In this document: positions 16,579 to 25,782 of the stretch, piece by piece
Position numbering within the stretch: position 1 is the stretch's first letter
Layout: the number at the start of each line of letters is the position of its first letter
Origin: Ornithinimicrobium sp. F0845
Lineage (GTDB): Bacteria > Actinomycetota > Actinomycetes > Actinomycetales > Dermatophilaceae
Direction of reading: 5' to 3'
NCBI RefSeq assembly: GCF_023015765.1
Contig: NZ_JALKAL010000015.1
Span: 40,550 to 104,549, forward strand
Length of the DNA: 64,000 bases
Position numbers and translations under genes: made by a program
The notes under the pieces: model-generated
Seen by the model: only the letters and a program-made list of their open reading frames with translations
What the model was told of the DNA's origin: nothing
Database searches by the model: none

Positions 16579-16592
16579 CTCGACATGTCGAG
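16579..16592. promoter_or_regulatory. Perfect palindrome between padR and a membrane protein gene
   Basis: CTCGACATGTCGAG is a 14-bp perfect palindrome in the 55-bp divergent region. A further half-site-like ATATGTC follows at 16597-16603. PadR proteins commonly bind ATGT/ACAT-containing dyads. The position just upstream of the TATTAT -10 box fits repression of padR and of the divergent gene. Confidence 0.6.
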
Positions 16593-16614
16593 TTTGATAT
16601 GTCACACTCGGCGA

Positions 16615-17277
16615 GTGACCGCGTGGATGGGTGCCCTCGTCGTCGAGCTCGTCCTCGACGTCGGCCTCGGGCTGCTCGCGTACTGGGTCGTGGTGTCCGC
16701 GGGCTGGGGGGTGACCACAGCGCTGGTCGTGGCTGGCGCGGTCGCCGTCCTGCGCGCCGCGTGGGCGACGGTGCGCCGAGGCACCCTGGACCCCACCCTG
16801 GCGCTGATCGTCCTCACCTTCCTCCTGACGCTCGCGCTCAGCCTGGTCAGCGGGGACGCCCGCGTCCTCCTGCTCAAGGGATCGGCCGGGCTCGCCCTGT
16901 TCGGGCTCGTCGCGGCGGGCAGCCTCGTGTGGGGCCGGCCGCTGCTGTTCTCCATCGTCCGCCGCTTCGTCGCCCCCGGCGAGTCCGGACGCCGCGAGTG
17001 GGAGGAGCTGTGGCAGGGCAGCTCACCGTTCCGGTGGCTCTACCACCGGCTGACCCTCGTCTGGGCTGTGACCTACCTGCTCGCGGCCGGGGCGCACGCC
17101 GCCGCCGTGCTGGCGCTGCCCGTGGAGGTCACCGCTCCGCTCCTGCGCACAGCCACCCCGGCTCTGTGGCTCCTGATGGTGGGGTGGACGATCTGGTTCA
17201 CCCGGCGGGCCGAGCGCAGCCTCGACCGACCGCTGCTGGACGCGGCGGCCGACCTGGCAGCACCCACCCGGCCCTGA
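16615..17277 (+). CDS. VC0807-like membrane protein
   Basis: A 220-residue integral membrane protein with about six hydrophobic segments. LTLALSLVSGDARVLLLKGSAG, then SLVWGRPLLFSIVRRFVAPG and RLTLVWAVTYLL match the VC0807-family pattern as I recall it. The function is unknown. GTG 16615 is the likely start; an in-frame ATG at 16585 lies inside the palindrome and is less likely. The divergent arrangement with padR, sharing one operator, suggests PadR controls it. Confidence 0.7.
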   Translation: MTAWMGALVVELVLDVGLGLLAYWVVVSAGWGVTTALVVAGAVAVLRAAWATVRRGTLDPTLALIVLTFLLTLALSLVSGDARVLLLKGSAGLALFGLVAAGSLVWGRPLLFSIVRRFVAPGESGRREWEELWQGSSPFRWLYHRLTLVWAVTYLLAAGAHAAAVLALPVEVTAPLLRTATPALWLLMVGWTIWFTRRAERSLDRPLLDAAADLAAPTRP

Positions 17278-17296
17278 GCGACAGGCTCATGCCCGC

Positions 17297-19177
17297 TCAG
17301 GACTCCGCGATCTCGGCAGCCTCCAGCCACTCCAGCTCCAGGCCCTCGCGCTCGGCGTGGATCTCGTCGAGCTCGGCGCTGAGCCGCATCATCGCTCCGG
17401 CGTCGGTGGCACTGGCGACCATCTGCTCGTGCACCCGGGTCTCGCGCTCCCCCAACCGCGTCAGCGACTTCTCGACCCGGGCGATCGTCTTGCGCGCCTC
17501 GCGGAGCTCGGCCGCGCGGGGAGCGGCGCCGGCGGCAGGCGCAGTTCCACCGACGGCAGCGGTGCCGGCGGCGGGTGCGGCAGCCGAGCCGGCGGACGCC
17601 CGACCGGACCGCGTCGCCCGGTCCTGCCGCTCAGCGCGGTCACGCCGCTCAGCGAGGTCACGCCGCAGCTGCAGGTACTCGTCCACCCCGCCGGGCAGGT
17701 CGCGCAGACCACCGTCACCGAGCAGGGCGACCTGGCGGTCCGTCATACGCTCCAGCAGGTAGCGGTCGTGCGAGACGACCAGGAGGGTGCCCGCCCACCC
17801 GTCGAGCACGTCCTCCATCGAGGTGAGCGTGTCGATGTCGAGGTCGTTGGTCGGCTCGTCGAGCAGGAGCACGTTGGGCTCGTCCATGAGCAAGCGCACG
17901 AACTGCAGCCGGCGCCGCTCGCCGCCGGAGAGGTCACCGACCCGCGACTGCTGCCGACCTCCTGTGAAGCCGAGCCGGGTCGCCAGCTGACTGGCCGAGA
18001 TCTCCTTGCCGCCCAGCACGGTGAACGAGCGAACCTGCGTGATCGCGTCGATCACCGTGCGCCCTTCCACCTGCTCGAGCTCGCGCAGGTCCTGGCTCAG
18101 ACAGGCAAGCCGCACCGTCTTGCCGGTCTTCAGCGTGCCGGTCTCGAGGGGCACCTGCCCCATGAGTGCGCGCAGCAGGGTGGACTTGCCGGCACCGTTG
18201 ACGCCGACGATCCCGAACCGGTCGCCAGGTCCGATGCGCCAGGTCACGTCGTCGAGCAGCACCCGGTCACCGAGCCGGACGGTGGCGTCGAGCAGGTCGA
18301 GGACGTCCTTGCCCAACCGGGTGGTGGCGAACCGGACCAGCTCGACGGTGTCCCGTGGTGGTGGCTCGCCGGCGATGAGCGCCTCGGCCGCATCGATGCG
18401 GAAACGCGGCTTGCTGGTCCGTGCCGGGGCGCCGCGCTGCAGCCAGGCCAGCTCCTTGCGGAGCAGGTTGCTGCGCCGCTCCTCGGTGACGGCGGCGACC
18501 CGGGCCCGCTCGGCACGGGCGAGCACATACGCCGCATAGCCCCCGTCGTAGCTGTGCACCTGACCGGCGGTGACCTCCCAGGTGCGGGTCGCCACGGCGT
18601 CCAGGAACCAGCGGTCGTGGGTTACGAAGGCCAGGCCGCTGCCGGGTCGCGGACGGCGCGTGGACAGGTATGACGCGAGCCAGGCGACGCCTTCGACGTC
18701 CAGGTGGTTGGTGGGCTCGTCGAGCAGGATCAGGTCGGGGTCGCGCACCAGGAGCGCCGCCAGCGCCAGTCTGCGCAGCTCACCTCCGGACTTGGCACCG
18801 ACGGTCGAGTCGAGGCCGCCGAGCGCGCTGGCCTCCAGGTCCCCCAGCAACCCGGTCAGGATCTCGCGCACCCGGGGGTCACCGGCCCACTCGTGCTCGA
18901 CCAGGTCGCCCAGCACGACCTGGCGCACGGTCGCCTCCGGGTCGAGCACGTCCGCCTGAGCGAGCATCCCGACGGTCACGCCTGCCGGCCGCATCACCCG
19001 CCCGGAGTCGACGGGACGGTCGCCGGTCAGCACCCGCAGCAGCGAGGTCTTGCCTCCGCCGTTGCGACCCAGGACGCCGATCCGCTCCCCGTCGAGCACG
19101 CCGAGGGAGACCTCGTCCAGGAGCACCTGCGTGCCGGCGATCAGCCGCGCGCGGTCGGTCGCGATGAGGTTGGCCAT
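17297..19177 (-). CDS. ABC-F family ATP-binding protein
   Basis: A 626-residue protein with two ABC domains and no membrane segments, typical of ribosome-associated ABC-F factors. Domain 1 has GRNGGGKTS and SGGELRRLALAALL with LLDEPTNHLD. Domain 2 has GVNGAGKST and SGGERRRLQFVRLL with LLDEPTNDLD. After an Ala-rich linker of about 40 residues a C-terminal coiled coil ends AAEIAES, as in Uup-type members. The frame is open to 19468, but ATG 19177 gives the family start (MANLIATDRARL). It is 4 bp downstream of ispE. Confidence 0.93.
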   Translation of the reverse strand: MANLIATDRARLIAGTQVLLDEVSLGVLDGERIGVLGRNGGGKTSLLRVLTGDRPVDSGRVMRPAGVTVGMLAQADVLDPEATVRQVVLGDLVEHEWAGDPRVREILTGLLGDLEASALGGLDSTVGAKSGGELRRLALAALLVRDPDLILLDEPTNHLDVEGVAWLASYLSTRRPRPGSGLAFVTHDRWFLDAVATRTWEVTAGQVHSYDGGYAAYVLARAERARVAAVTEERRSNLLRKELAWLQRGAPARTSKPRFRIDAAEALIAGEPPPRDTVELVRFATTRLGKDVLDLLDATVRLGDRVLLDDVTWRIGPGDRFGIVGVNGAGKSTLLRALMGQVPLETGTLKTGKTVRLACLSQDLRELEQVEGRTVIDAITQVRSFTVLGGKEISASQLATRLGFTGGRQQSRVGDLSGGERRRLQFVRLLMDEPNVLLLDEPTNDLDIDTLTSMEDVLDGWAGTLLVVSHDRYLLERMTDRQVALLGDGGLRDLPGGVDEYLQLRRDLAERRDRAERQDRATRSGRASAGSAAAPAAGTAAVGGTAPAAGAAPRAAELREARKTIARVEKSLTRLGERETRVHEQMVASATDAGAMMRLSAELDEIHAEREGLELEWLEAAEIAES

Positions 19178-19181
19178 GGAC

Positions 19182-20144
19182 TCAGCCGGTGAAGGTGGGC
19201 GGGCCGGCGGGCGCCACGGACTGCACCACCTGCGCGCCGGCGACCGGACCGGTGGCGCGGCGGATGTCCCCGGCGGGCCCCCGGGCGGCCAGCCCCACGG
19301 ACAGGTCGATCGCCTGCGCCTGGGTGCCGACCAGGAAGGCGACCGTCGGGCCGGAGCCCGACACGATCGCGCCCTGGGCACCCAGCGAGGTCCCGGCCTC
19401 CAGGACGTCCTCCAGCACCGGGTAGAGCGAGCAGGCGGCCTCCTGCAGGTCGTTGCGCAGCGCGGCACCGACCGCCGAGGTGTCCATGGTGCGCAGCGCC
19501 GCGATCAGCTCACCCGAGGGCGCCGGGTCGGGCACCGGCTCACCGGCGGCCTCGCGCAGACGGTCGCACTCGGCATACACCTCCGGGGTGGACAGGCCCG
19601 AGCCGGTGCTCACCCAGAGCACCCAGTGCAGCTCCCCGCGGGCCAGGACCGGGGCGAGGCGCTCTCCCCGGCCGGAGCCGATCGCGGTGCCCCCGTGCAG
19701 CAGGAAGGGCACGTCCGAGCCGAGGCGGGCGGCGAGTGGCTCCAACTCGTCGCGGGAGACCTGCAGCTCCCAGAGCGCCTCGCAGGCCACCAGGGCTGCG
19801 GCCGCGTCGGCCGAACCCCCCGCCATGCCCCCCGCCACCGGGATGTTCTTGTCGATCGAGAGCGCCGCGGCCTCCTCGACGCCGTAGCGGCGGGCCAGGG
19901 ACTTGGCGGCCTTGAGCGCCAGGTTGTCGGCTCCGGTCGGCACCCCCTCCGCCGTCTGACCGGAGACCTGCACGGACCAGGTCGCCGCCGGGGTGGCCGT
20001 GACGTGGTCGTAGATGCCGACGGTGTGGAAGACCGTGGCCAGCTCGTGGAAGCCGTCCTCGCGGAGTGGCCCCACCACCAGCTCCAGATTGATCTTCCCC
20101 GGCACGCGCACGGTGACGCCACGGGACTCGACGGCCTGACTCAT
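19182..20144 (-). CDS. ispE: 4-diphosphocytidyl-2-C-methyl-D-erythritol kinase
   Basis: IspE phosphorylates CDP-methylerythritol in the MEP isoprenoid pathway. The 320-residue GHMP kinase has VRVPGKINLELVVG at the N-terminus and the ATP-binding glycine loop PVAGGMAGGSADAAAA. The C-terminal motif is IVSGSGPTVAFLV. Length is normal. It lies 9 bp after rsmA and just before the ABC-F gene, the standard actinobacterial order rsmA-ispE-ABC-F. Confidence 0.96.
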   Translation of the reverse strand: MSQAVESRGVTVRVPGKINLELVVGPLREDGFHELATVFHTVGIYDHVTATPAATWSVQVSGQTAEGVPTGADNLALKAAKSLARRYGVEEAAALSIDKNIPVAGGMAGGSADAAAALVACEALWELQVSRDELEPLAARLGSDVPFLLHGGTAIGSGRGERLAPVLARGELHWVLWVSTGSGLSTPEVYAECDRLREAAGEPVPDPAPSGELIAALRTMDTSAVGAALRNDLQEAACSLYPVLEDVLEAGTSLGAQGAIVSGSGPTVAFLVGTQAQAIDLSVGLAARGPAGDIRRATGPVAGAQVVQSVAPAGPPTFTG

Positions 20145-20153
20145 GCGGCCACC

Positions 20154-21050
20154 CTATGCGTCAGAGCGGTCCGGGTGACCAGCCCCGGCCTCGGCGATGG
20201 CGGCAAACTGCTCCACCGTCAGCCGTTCGCCGCGCGCACTCGGGTCCACGCCGGCCCGGCGGAGGGCCTCCTCCGCCGCGGGGGCCGAGCCCGCCCAGCT
20301 CGCCAGGGCCGCCCTCAGCGTCTTGCGCCGCTGGGCGAAGGCAGCGTCGATCACCGCGAAGACCTCGCGCCGGCCGGCCGTGGTGACCGGCGGCTCGCGG
20401 CGCACCATCCGCACCAGCCCGGAGTCGACATTGGGGGCCGGCCAGAAGACGTTGCGACCGATCCGCCCCGCGGGTGACACCTCGGCATACCAGGCGGCCT
20501 TGACGCTGGGCACGCCGTAGACCCGGCCCCCCGGAGCTGCGGCGAGCCGCTCGGCGACCTCGAGCTGGACCATCACCAGGACCTTCTCGAGCGTGGGCAG
20601 CGACTCCAGCAGGTGCAGCACCACCGGGACCGCCACGTTGTAGGGCAGGTTCGCCACCAGGGCGGTCGGCTGCGGGTCGGGCAGCTCGGTGACCCGCAAC
20701 GCGTCCTGCTGGAGCACGGTCAGCCGGCCTGCTCGTTCCGGCGCGTGCTCGGCCACGGTCCGCGGCAGCTGCTCGGCCAGCGCGGGGTCGATCTCGATGG
20801 CGGTGACCCGGTCGACGACCTGCAGCAGCGCCAGGGTCAGCGAGCCCAGACCCGGCCCCACCTCGACCACCACGTCCTGCGGGCCGACGCCAGCCTGACG
20901 GACGATCTTGCGGACCGTGTTGGGGTCGATGACGAAGTTCTGCCCCCACGACTTGGTCGGCCGCACGCCGAGCCGGGCCGCCAGGTCCCGGATCTCTACG
21001 GGCCCGAGCAGGGCGGCTCGCGCGAGCGTCTCCTCCTCGGGTGGCTCCAT
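20154..21050 (-). CDS. rsmA: 16S rRNA dimethyladenosine transferase
   Basis: RsmA (KsgA) dimethylates A1518 and A1519 of 16S rRNA in late 30S assembly. The 298-residue protein has [18 protein letters not shown], the SAM site [14 protein letters not shown] and the catalytic [10 protein letters not shown]. The C-terminal domain has [14 protein letters not shown] sequence ([14 protein letters not shown]). An N-terminal extension [17 protein letters not shown] precedes the core, usual in actinobacteria. ATG 21050. Upstream lies a divergent DUF4282 gene. Confidence 0.96.
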   Translation of the reverse strand: MEPPEEETLARAALLGPVEIRDLAARLGVRPTKSWGQNFVIDPNTVRKIVRQAGVGPQDVVVEVGPGLGSLTLALLQVVDRVTAIEIDPALAEQLPRTVAEHAPERAGRLTVLQQDALRVTELPDPQPTALVANLPYNVAVPVVLHLLESLPTLEKVLVMVQLEVAERLAAAPGGRVYGVPSVKAAWYAEVSPAGRIGRNVFWPAPNVDSGLVRMVRREPPVTTAGRREVFAVIDAAFAQRRKTLRAALASWAGSAPAAEEALRRAGVDPSARGERLTVEQFAAIAEAGAGHPDRSDA

Positions 21051-21161
21051 GGCAGGTCAGCGTACTGGTCGCACACCCGCCCGCTGCGCGACCCATTGCC
21101 ACCCGCCGCGCCGGTCAGTAGGGTCCGGTCCACACACCGCACGACGACCGAGGGAGTTCAC

Positions 21162-21656
21162 ATGACCACCCCGCCGCAGGATCCGGGCGACCAGCACCCG
21201 CAGCAGCCCGGCACGCCCGGTCCGCAGCAGCCACCGCCATACCAGTCGCCCCAGTCTCAGTCGCCCCAGCCCCCGTCGCCCCAGTACGGCACGCCGCAGC
21301 AACAGCCGCCCGGCGGCCAGTGGCAGAGCAACCAGCAGGGCAGCGGCGGCGCGGAGGCCATCGATGCCAAGGGCTTCTTCTCCGCGCTGCTCGACTGGCG
21401 CTTCCACACCCTCATCACGCCGAAGATCGTGAGCATCGTCTACCTCATCGGCATGGTCCTCATCGGGCTGATGTGGCTCGTGTCGCTCATCAGCGGCTTC
21501 ACGACCGAGCCCCTCGTCGGCCTCTTCGTCCTGATCATCGGCCCAGTCATAGGCCTCATCTACCTGGCGTTCTGGCGGATGACCCTGGAGTTCTACTTCG
21601 CCGTCGTGCGGATGTCCGACGACATCCACCGGAGCAGCAACGCACCCCGGCTCTGA
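21162..21656 (+). CDS. DUF4282 domain-containing membrane protein
   Basis: A 164-residue protein. The first 65 residues are Pro/Gln-rich and disordered (PQQPPPYQSPQSQSPQP). The remaining DUF4282 domain starts at KGFFSALLDWRFHTLITPKI and has two membrane helices and the end segment WRMTLEFYFAVVRMSDDIH. The function is unknown. The frame is open far upstream, but ATG 21162 follows GAGGGAG and sits in the rsmA divergent region. It ends in a very strong hairpin at 21666-21705. Confidence 0.88.
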   Translation: MTTPPQDPGDQHPQQPGTPGPQQPPPYQSPQSQSPQPPSPQYGTPQQQPPGGQWQSNQQGSGGAEAIDAKGFFSALLDWRFHTLITPKIVSIVYLIGMVLIGLMWLVSLISGFTTEPLVGLFVLIIGPVIGLIYLAFWRMTLEFYFAVVRMSDDIHRSSNAPRL

Positions 21657-21665
21657 CGGCATACT

Positions 21666-21705
21666 GCCGGCCTGCGGGGATCACCACAGATCCCCGCAGG
21701 CCGGC
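21666..21705. terminator. 17-bp perfect stem terminator after the DUF4282 gene
   Basis: GCCGGCCTGCGGGGATC pairs perfectly with its complement at 21689-21705 around loop ACCACA. It begins 9 bases after the stop codon. No T-tract follows. A GGCATACT motif lies between the stop codon and the stem. Confidence 0.85.
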
Positions 21706-21853
21706 CCTCGTCCCATCCCCCGCAGCTCGGCCCTCGTCCCCCCGGACCACTATGCGCCACCCCCACCCCGAACCGCCGTGAGCGGTTGCGGCTAAGTTGG
21801 CTGTAGGACAGGCTCGAAGCCTGTGGACGTCTACGACTGAGGAGCTGTTTGCT

Positions 21854-22483
21854 GTGGCTGACTACGCACTTCCCGACCTTCCCTACGACTACGGTGCCCT
21901 CGCCCCGCACATCTCCGGCGAGATCATGGAGCTGCACCACTCCAAGCACCACAACGCCTACGTCACCGGCGCCAACACCGCGCTCGAGCAGCTCGCGGAG
22001 GCCCGCGACAAGGACTCGCTCGGCAGCGTCAACATGTTGTCCAAGAACCTCGCGTTCAACCTGGCCGGCCATGTGAACCACTCGGTGTTCTGGCCGAACA
22101 TGTCCCCCGACGGCGGCGACAAGCCGACCGGCGAGCTGGGTGCCGCGATCGATGACACCTTCGGCAGCTTCGACGCCTTCCGCGCCCACTTCACGGCCAA
22201 CGCGCTGGGCATCCAGGGCTCCGGTTGGTCGATCCTGGCCTGGGACACCCTCGGGCAGAAGCTGATCCTGTGCCAGCTCTACGACCACCAGGGCAACCTC
22301 TCCGTCGGCCTGGTGCCGCTGCTGATGCTGGACATGTGGGAGCACGCCTTCTACCTGCAGTACAAGAACGTCAAGGCCGACTACGTCACCGCGTGGTGGA
22401 ACGTCGCCAACTGGGCCGACGTGCAGGCGCGGTTCGAGGCCGCCCGGTCCACGACCGGCGGGCTGATCGTCCCCAACGCCTGA
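21854..22483 (+). CDS. sodA: Superoxide dismutase (Fe/Mn family)
   Basis: Converts superoxide to oxygen and hydrogen peroxide. The 209-residue protein has [18 protein letters not shown] at the N-terminus. The metal ligands are in [11 protein letters not shown] (His), [11 protein letters not shown] (His) and [11 protein letters not shown] (Asp and His). [10 protein letters not shown] is also conserved. Length is normal. GTG 21854 follows a GAGGAG site at 21839; the frame runs upstream to 21797. Fe versus Mn use cannot be decided. It is cytoplasmic since no signal peptide is seen. Sits with the DUF4282 gene inside the metG-tatD/rsmA-ispE block. Confidence 0.96.
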   Translation: MADYALPDLPYDYGALAPHISGEIMELHHSKHHNAYVTGANTALEQLAEARDKDSLGSVNMLSKNLAFNLAGHVNHSVFWPNMSPDGGDKPTGELGAAIDDTFGSFDAFRAHFTANALGIQGSGWSILAWDTLGQKLILCQLYDHQGNLSVGLVPLLMLDMWEHAFYLQYKNVKADYVTAWWNVANWADVQARFEAARSTTGGLIVPNA

Positions 22484-22499
22484 CCCTGCTCCGCCTCAA

Positions 22500-22526
22500 G
22501 GGCCTCGGCGCACCGCGCCGGGGCCC
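22500..22526. terminator. Terminator hairpin after superoxide dismutase
   Basis: GGGCCTCGGCGC pairs with GCGCCGGGGCCC (one G-T wobble) around loop ACC. It starts 17 bases after the stop codon. Confidence 0.8.
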
Positions 22527-22547
22527 TCGTGCGTGCGGGTGAAGCTT

Positions 22548-22604
22548 CCCGCCTGCGAGACGTTTCCCCGCCCGCGACACGTTGGCCCCGCCTGCGACAC
22601 CGCG
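22548..22604. repeat. Three tandem 18-20 bp CCCCGCCTGCGACACGTT-type repeats
   Basis: Units at 22548-22565, 22566-22585 and 22586-22604 share CCCGCCYGCGASAC. They run straight into the left arm of the long hairpin at 22605. The layout looks like a palindromic repetitive element rather than a gene. Confidence 0.7.
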
Positions 22605-22652
22605 TTGTGTCCTGCATCTGCAGGGTTCTGACCCTGTAGGTGCAGGACACAA
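22605..22652. repeat. Long hairpin with 22-bp arms between sodA and tatD
   Basis: The left arm (22605-22626, starting TTGTGTCCTGCA) is complementary to 22631-22652 with only two non-Watson-Crick positions. The loop is TCTG. It lies between convergent sodA and tatD and could terminate both, though sodA already has its own terminator. Confidence 0.8.
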
Positions 22653-22685
22653 GCGGCGCAGGGGAGGACCGGCGCCACGGCTTGC

Positions 22686-23528
22686 TCACCAGGGGCCGTA
22701 GACCGCCTCGGAGTTCGCCGACAGCGCCTCGCACAGGGTGGGCACGGCGACGTTCAGGGTGGCCGCCATCGCGCGCACGGTGTGCGGCACCAGGTAGGGC
22801 GCGTTGGTCTGCCCCCGGTGCGGGCTGGGCGTGAGGTAGGGCGCGTCGGTCTCCACCAGCAGGTGCTCCAGCGGGGTCACGGCGAGCGCGTTGCGCAGGT
22901 CGCGGGCGTTCTTGAAGGTCACGGTGCCGGCGAAGGACAGGTAGTAGCCGCGTCGCACGCACTCGCGGGCCATCTCCATGTCGCCGGAGAAGCAGTGCAG
23001 GACGACCCGCTCGGGAGGGCCCTCCTCGGCCAGGATCCGCAGCACGTCCTCATGCGCGTCGCGGTCGTGGATCTGCAGCGCCAGGCCGGTCCGTTTGGCG
23101 ATCTCGATGTGCGCCCGGAACGACTCGTGCTGGGCCCCGACCCCGTCCGGGCCGGTGCGGTAGTAGTCCAGGCCGCTCTCCCCGATGACCCTGACGCGAG
23201 CGTGGGCAGCAAGCTGCTCGATCTCGGTGAGCGCCTCCTCGAGCTCCCCCGCCGCGGCGTGCCTGGGTGCCTCGTTGGGATGGATCGCCACCCCTCCCAG
23301 GAGGGCGGGGTGATCATCGAGTATGCCGACAGTCCAGCGGGCGCTCTCGCGGTCACACCCGATCTGCACCAGTCTGTTGACGCCCACCCTCGTGGCGGCC
23401 GAGACCTGGTCGGCGACCTCGGCAGCCGGGCCGTCCCGGCCGATGTCCAGGTGGCAGTGGTTGTCCACCACCGGGATCGGCAGCGGCTCGGGCTCCGGGG
23501 GGAGCTCCGCGTGGCGGGAGTCGGTCAT
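22686..23528 (-). CDS. tatD: TatD-family metal-dependent hydrolase
   Basis: A 280-residue TIM-barrel amidohydrolase, a family with metal-dependent DNase activity. [12 protein letters not shown] carries the first metal His pair, and [10 protein letters not shown] the metal Glu. [12 protein letters not shown] has the next His, [13 protein letters not shown] another, and [17 protein letters not shown] the catalytic Asp. It overlaps the metG stop by 4 bp (ATGA), the standard actinobacterial metG-tatD pair. Confidence 0.94.
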   Translation of the reverse strand: MTDSRHAELPPEPEPLPIPVVDNHCHLDIGRDGPAAEVADQVSAATRVGVNRLVQIGCDRESARWTVGILDDHPALLGGVAIHPNEAPRHAAAGELEEALTEIEQLAAHARVRVIGESGLDYYRTGPDGVGAQHESFRAHIEIAKRTGLALQIHDRDAHEDVLRILAEEGPPERVVLHCFSGDMEMARECVRRGYYLSFAGTVTFKNARDLRNALAVTPLEHLLVETDAPYLTPSPHRGQTNAPYLVPHTVRAMAATLNVAVPTLCEALSANSEAVYGPW

Positions 23529-25552
23529 GACGCGTGGTCGGCGCCGGTGCCCGGGTCATCCGGATCGTCGCTGTCCCCGTGTGTGCTGTCGTCGCCGTCC
23601 ACGGGTGTGCTGTCGTCGCCGTCCACGGGTGTGCTGTCGTCGCCGACCCCGCGTGTGCTGTCGTCGCCGTCCCCGGCTGTGGGGTCGTCGCCGTCCCCGG
23701 CTGTGGGGTCGTCGCCGGTGTCGTCGTCGGGGATCTCGTGGCCCTCGTCGTCCACCAGCCCGAGGCGCCGCCGCTCCTCGTCGATGATCGAGGTGTCGAG
23801 CTTGGTGAAGATCGGCGTGGGCTTGGCCACCGGCGCACCCACCCGGACCGGGCGGTGTTCCCAGTGCGGCGCGTCCGCGTAGTCGCCGGTGATGATCGGG
23901 TAGTCCGGGCGGGACGGGTCGTCCAGGTCAGACACCCGTCGCACCTCCGGCATCGGCTGGAAGACGCCCTGCCCGCCGAAGATCTGGTGCACGGCGGTCG
24001 AGGAGTGCGGCAGGTAGGGCGACAGGATCGTGTTGAGGTCCACCACGGCCTGGGCCAGCACGTGCAGGACGGTCCCGAGCCGGTCGCGCTGGTCCTCACC
24101 CTTGAGCTTGAACGGCTCGGTGGTGGAGACGTAGGCGTTGGCCTCGCCGACGAGCCGCATGGCCTCGGCGAGCCCGGCCTTCTGCCGGTGGGTGCCGATC
24201 AGCCCACCGACGCTGCCGAAACCGTCGGAGATCTGCCGCAGCAGCGCGCGGTCCACGTCCTCGAGCTCGCCGGCCGCCGGGATCTCGCCAAAGTTCTTGG
24301 CGATCATCGCGGCGGTCCGGTTGACCAGGTTGCCCCAGCCGGCGACCAGCTCGTTGTTGGTGCGCTCGAGGAACCCTGGCCAGGAGAAGTCGGAGTCGGC
24401 CGTCTCGGGAGCCGCCGCCGACAGGAAGTAGCGCAGGGCGTCGGGCTGGTAACGGGCCAGCACGTCGCGGACGTAGATGACCACGCTGCGGGAGGTCGAG
24501 AACTGGCGGCCCTCCATGGTGAGGAACTCGCTGGAGACCACCTCGGTGGGCAGGTTGAGCCGGCCGAACGGCCCCCGCTCACCGCCGAGCGAACCCTCGC
24601 CGTTGTGGGCCAGCATCTCGGCCGGCCAGATCTGGGAGTGGAAGGTGATGTTGTCCTTGCCCATGAAGTAGTAGGACAGCGCCTCCGGATCGTTCCACCA
24701 GTCGCGCCACCGCTCGGGCTCGCCGAGCCGTCGCGACCACTCGACCGAGGCCGAGAGGTAGCCGATGACCGCGTCGAACCAGACATAGAGCTTCTTGGTG
24801 GGGTTGTCCTCCCAGCCCGGGAGCGGGATCGTGATGCCCCAGTCAATGTCTCGGGTCATGGCCCGGGGCCGGATCTCCTCGAGGATGTTCTGGGAGAACT
24901 TGATGACGTTGGGGCGCCACAGGCCGCTGGCCTCGCGCCCGTCCAGCCACTGACCCAGCGCCTCGGCCAGGGCGGGGAGGTCGAGGAAGAAGTGCTGGGT
25001 GTCGGTGAACTCCGGGGTCTCGCCGTTGATCTTGCTGTGCGGGTCGATCAGGTCGGCCGGGTCCAGCTGGTTGCCGCAGTTGTCGCACTGGTCGCCCCGC
25101 GCCTCGGCATACTTGCAGATCGGGCAGGTGCCCTCGATGTAGCGGTCCGGCAGGGTGCGTCCCGTCGAGGGGCTGATCGCGACCTGCTGGGTCTGCTCGA
25201 CCATGTAGCCGTTGGCGTGGCAGGCCAGGAACATCGCCTGGACGACCTGGTCGTGGTTCGCCGTCGTGGTGCGGGTGTAGAGGTCGTAGGAGACGCCGAG
25301 CGCCGTCAGGTCCTCGGTGATCGCCGCGTGGTTGACGTCGATGAACTCCTGCGCGCTCATCCCGGCCTTGTCGGCCTGCACGAGGATCGGCGTCCCGTGC
25401 TCGTCGGATCCCGACACCATGAGGACGTCGTGCCCGGCCATCCGCATATAGCGGCTGAAGACGTCGGAGGGCACGCCGAAACCGGCGACGTGGCCGATAT
25501 GGCGCGGGCCGTTGGCGTACGGCCAGGCGACGGAGGACAGGACGTGGGTCAT
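23525..25552 (-). CDS. metG: Methionyl-tRNA synthetase with an acidic repeat tail
   Basis: Charges tRNA-Met. The 675-residue enzyme has the class I HIGH motif as [11 protein letters not shown] and a zinc-binding [17 protein letters not shown] insert. The KMSKS position reads FSTSR, the form I know from other actinobacteria. After the anticodon-binding domain the last 65 or so residues are hyperacidic repeats ([16 protein letters not shown]) encoded by a 24-bp minisatellite, unusual for MetG. ATG 25552 gives the family start; the frame runs on to 25651. It leads metG-tatD. Confidence 0.95.
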   Translation of the reverse strand: MTHVLSSVAWPYANGPRHIGHVAGFGVPSDVFSRYMRMAGHDVLMVSGSDEHGTPILVQADKAGMSAQEFIDVNHAAITEDLTALGVSYDLYTRTTTANHDQVVQAMFLACHANGYMVEQTQQVAISPSTGRTLPDRYIEGTCPICKYAEARGDQCDNCGNQLDPADLIDPHSKINGETPEFTDTQHFFLDLPALAEALGQWLDGREASGLWRPNVIKFSQNILEEIRPRAMTRDIDWGITIPLPGWEDNPTKKLYVWFDAVIGYLSASVEWSRRLGEPERWRDWWNDPEALSYYFMGKDNITFHSQIWPAEMLAHNGEGSLGGERGPFGRLNLPTEVVSSEFLTMEGRQFSTSRSVVIYVRDVLARYQPDALRYFLSAAAPETADSDFSWPGFLERTNNELVAGWGNLVNRTAAMIAKNFGEIPAAGELEDVDRALLRQISDGFGSVGGLIGTHRQKAGLAEAMRLVGEANAYVSTTEPFKLKGEDQRDRLGTVLHVLAQAVVDLNTILSPYLPHSSTAVHQIFGGQGVFQPMPEVRRVSDLDDPSRPDYPIITGDYADAPHWEHRPVRVGAPVAKPTPIFTKLDTSIIDEERRRLGLVDDEGHEIPDDDTGDDPTAGDGDDPTAGDGDDSTRGVGDDSTPVDGDDSTPVDGDDSTHGDSDDPDDPGTGADHAS
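23562..23722 (-). repeat. 24-bp minisatellite encoding the acidic tail of MetG
   Basis: About six or seven in-frame copies of a 24-bp unit (plus-strand consensus GTGTGCTGTCGTCGCCGTCC followed by four more bases) encode the octapeptide G-D-D-(S/P)-T-x-x-x. Some neighbouring copies are identical, which suggests recent expansion or gene conversion. Confidence 0.9.
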
Positions 25553-25583
25553 GGCTGGCGAGTCTAGTTGCCCGGCACTGGCA

Positions 25584-25614
25584 GGCCCGCACGGAGGCGG
25601 CCTCCGTGCGGGCC
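25584..25614. promoter_or_regulatory. Perfect 14-bp hairpin upstream of metG
   Basis: GGCCCGCACGGAGG pairs perfectly with CCTCCGTGCGGGCC around CGG. It lies 32 bp upstream of the metG start, between metG and a divergent DUF4126 gene. No gene converges here, so it is not an ordinary terminator. It may be a leader attenuator or a processing hairpin. Confidence 0.55.
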
Positions 25615-25782
25615 CACCCTGACAGTGTGCGGACGGTTCCACCTGTTGCACCGGCGGTGGCGCAGATCACGTGTCCGTCACGGAACCTGTGGACGTGGGA
25701 ACACGTCAGAACGCCGCATGGTTGACTATTCCGACGGAACCCGGCCGGGGACCGCCGTACACCGAAGGGGGCGAGGCTACAC

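Noticed and set aside
25553..25782. T-box or SAM riboswitch for metG
   Set aside because: Only a simple perfect hairpin is visible; no T-box sequence, specifier loop or SAM-aptamer pattern.
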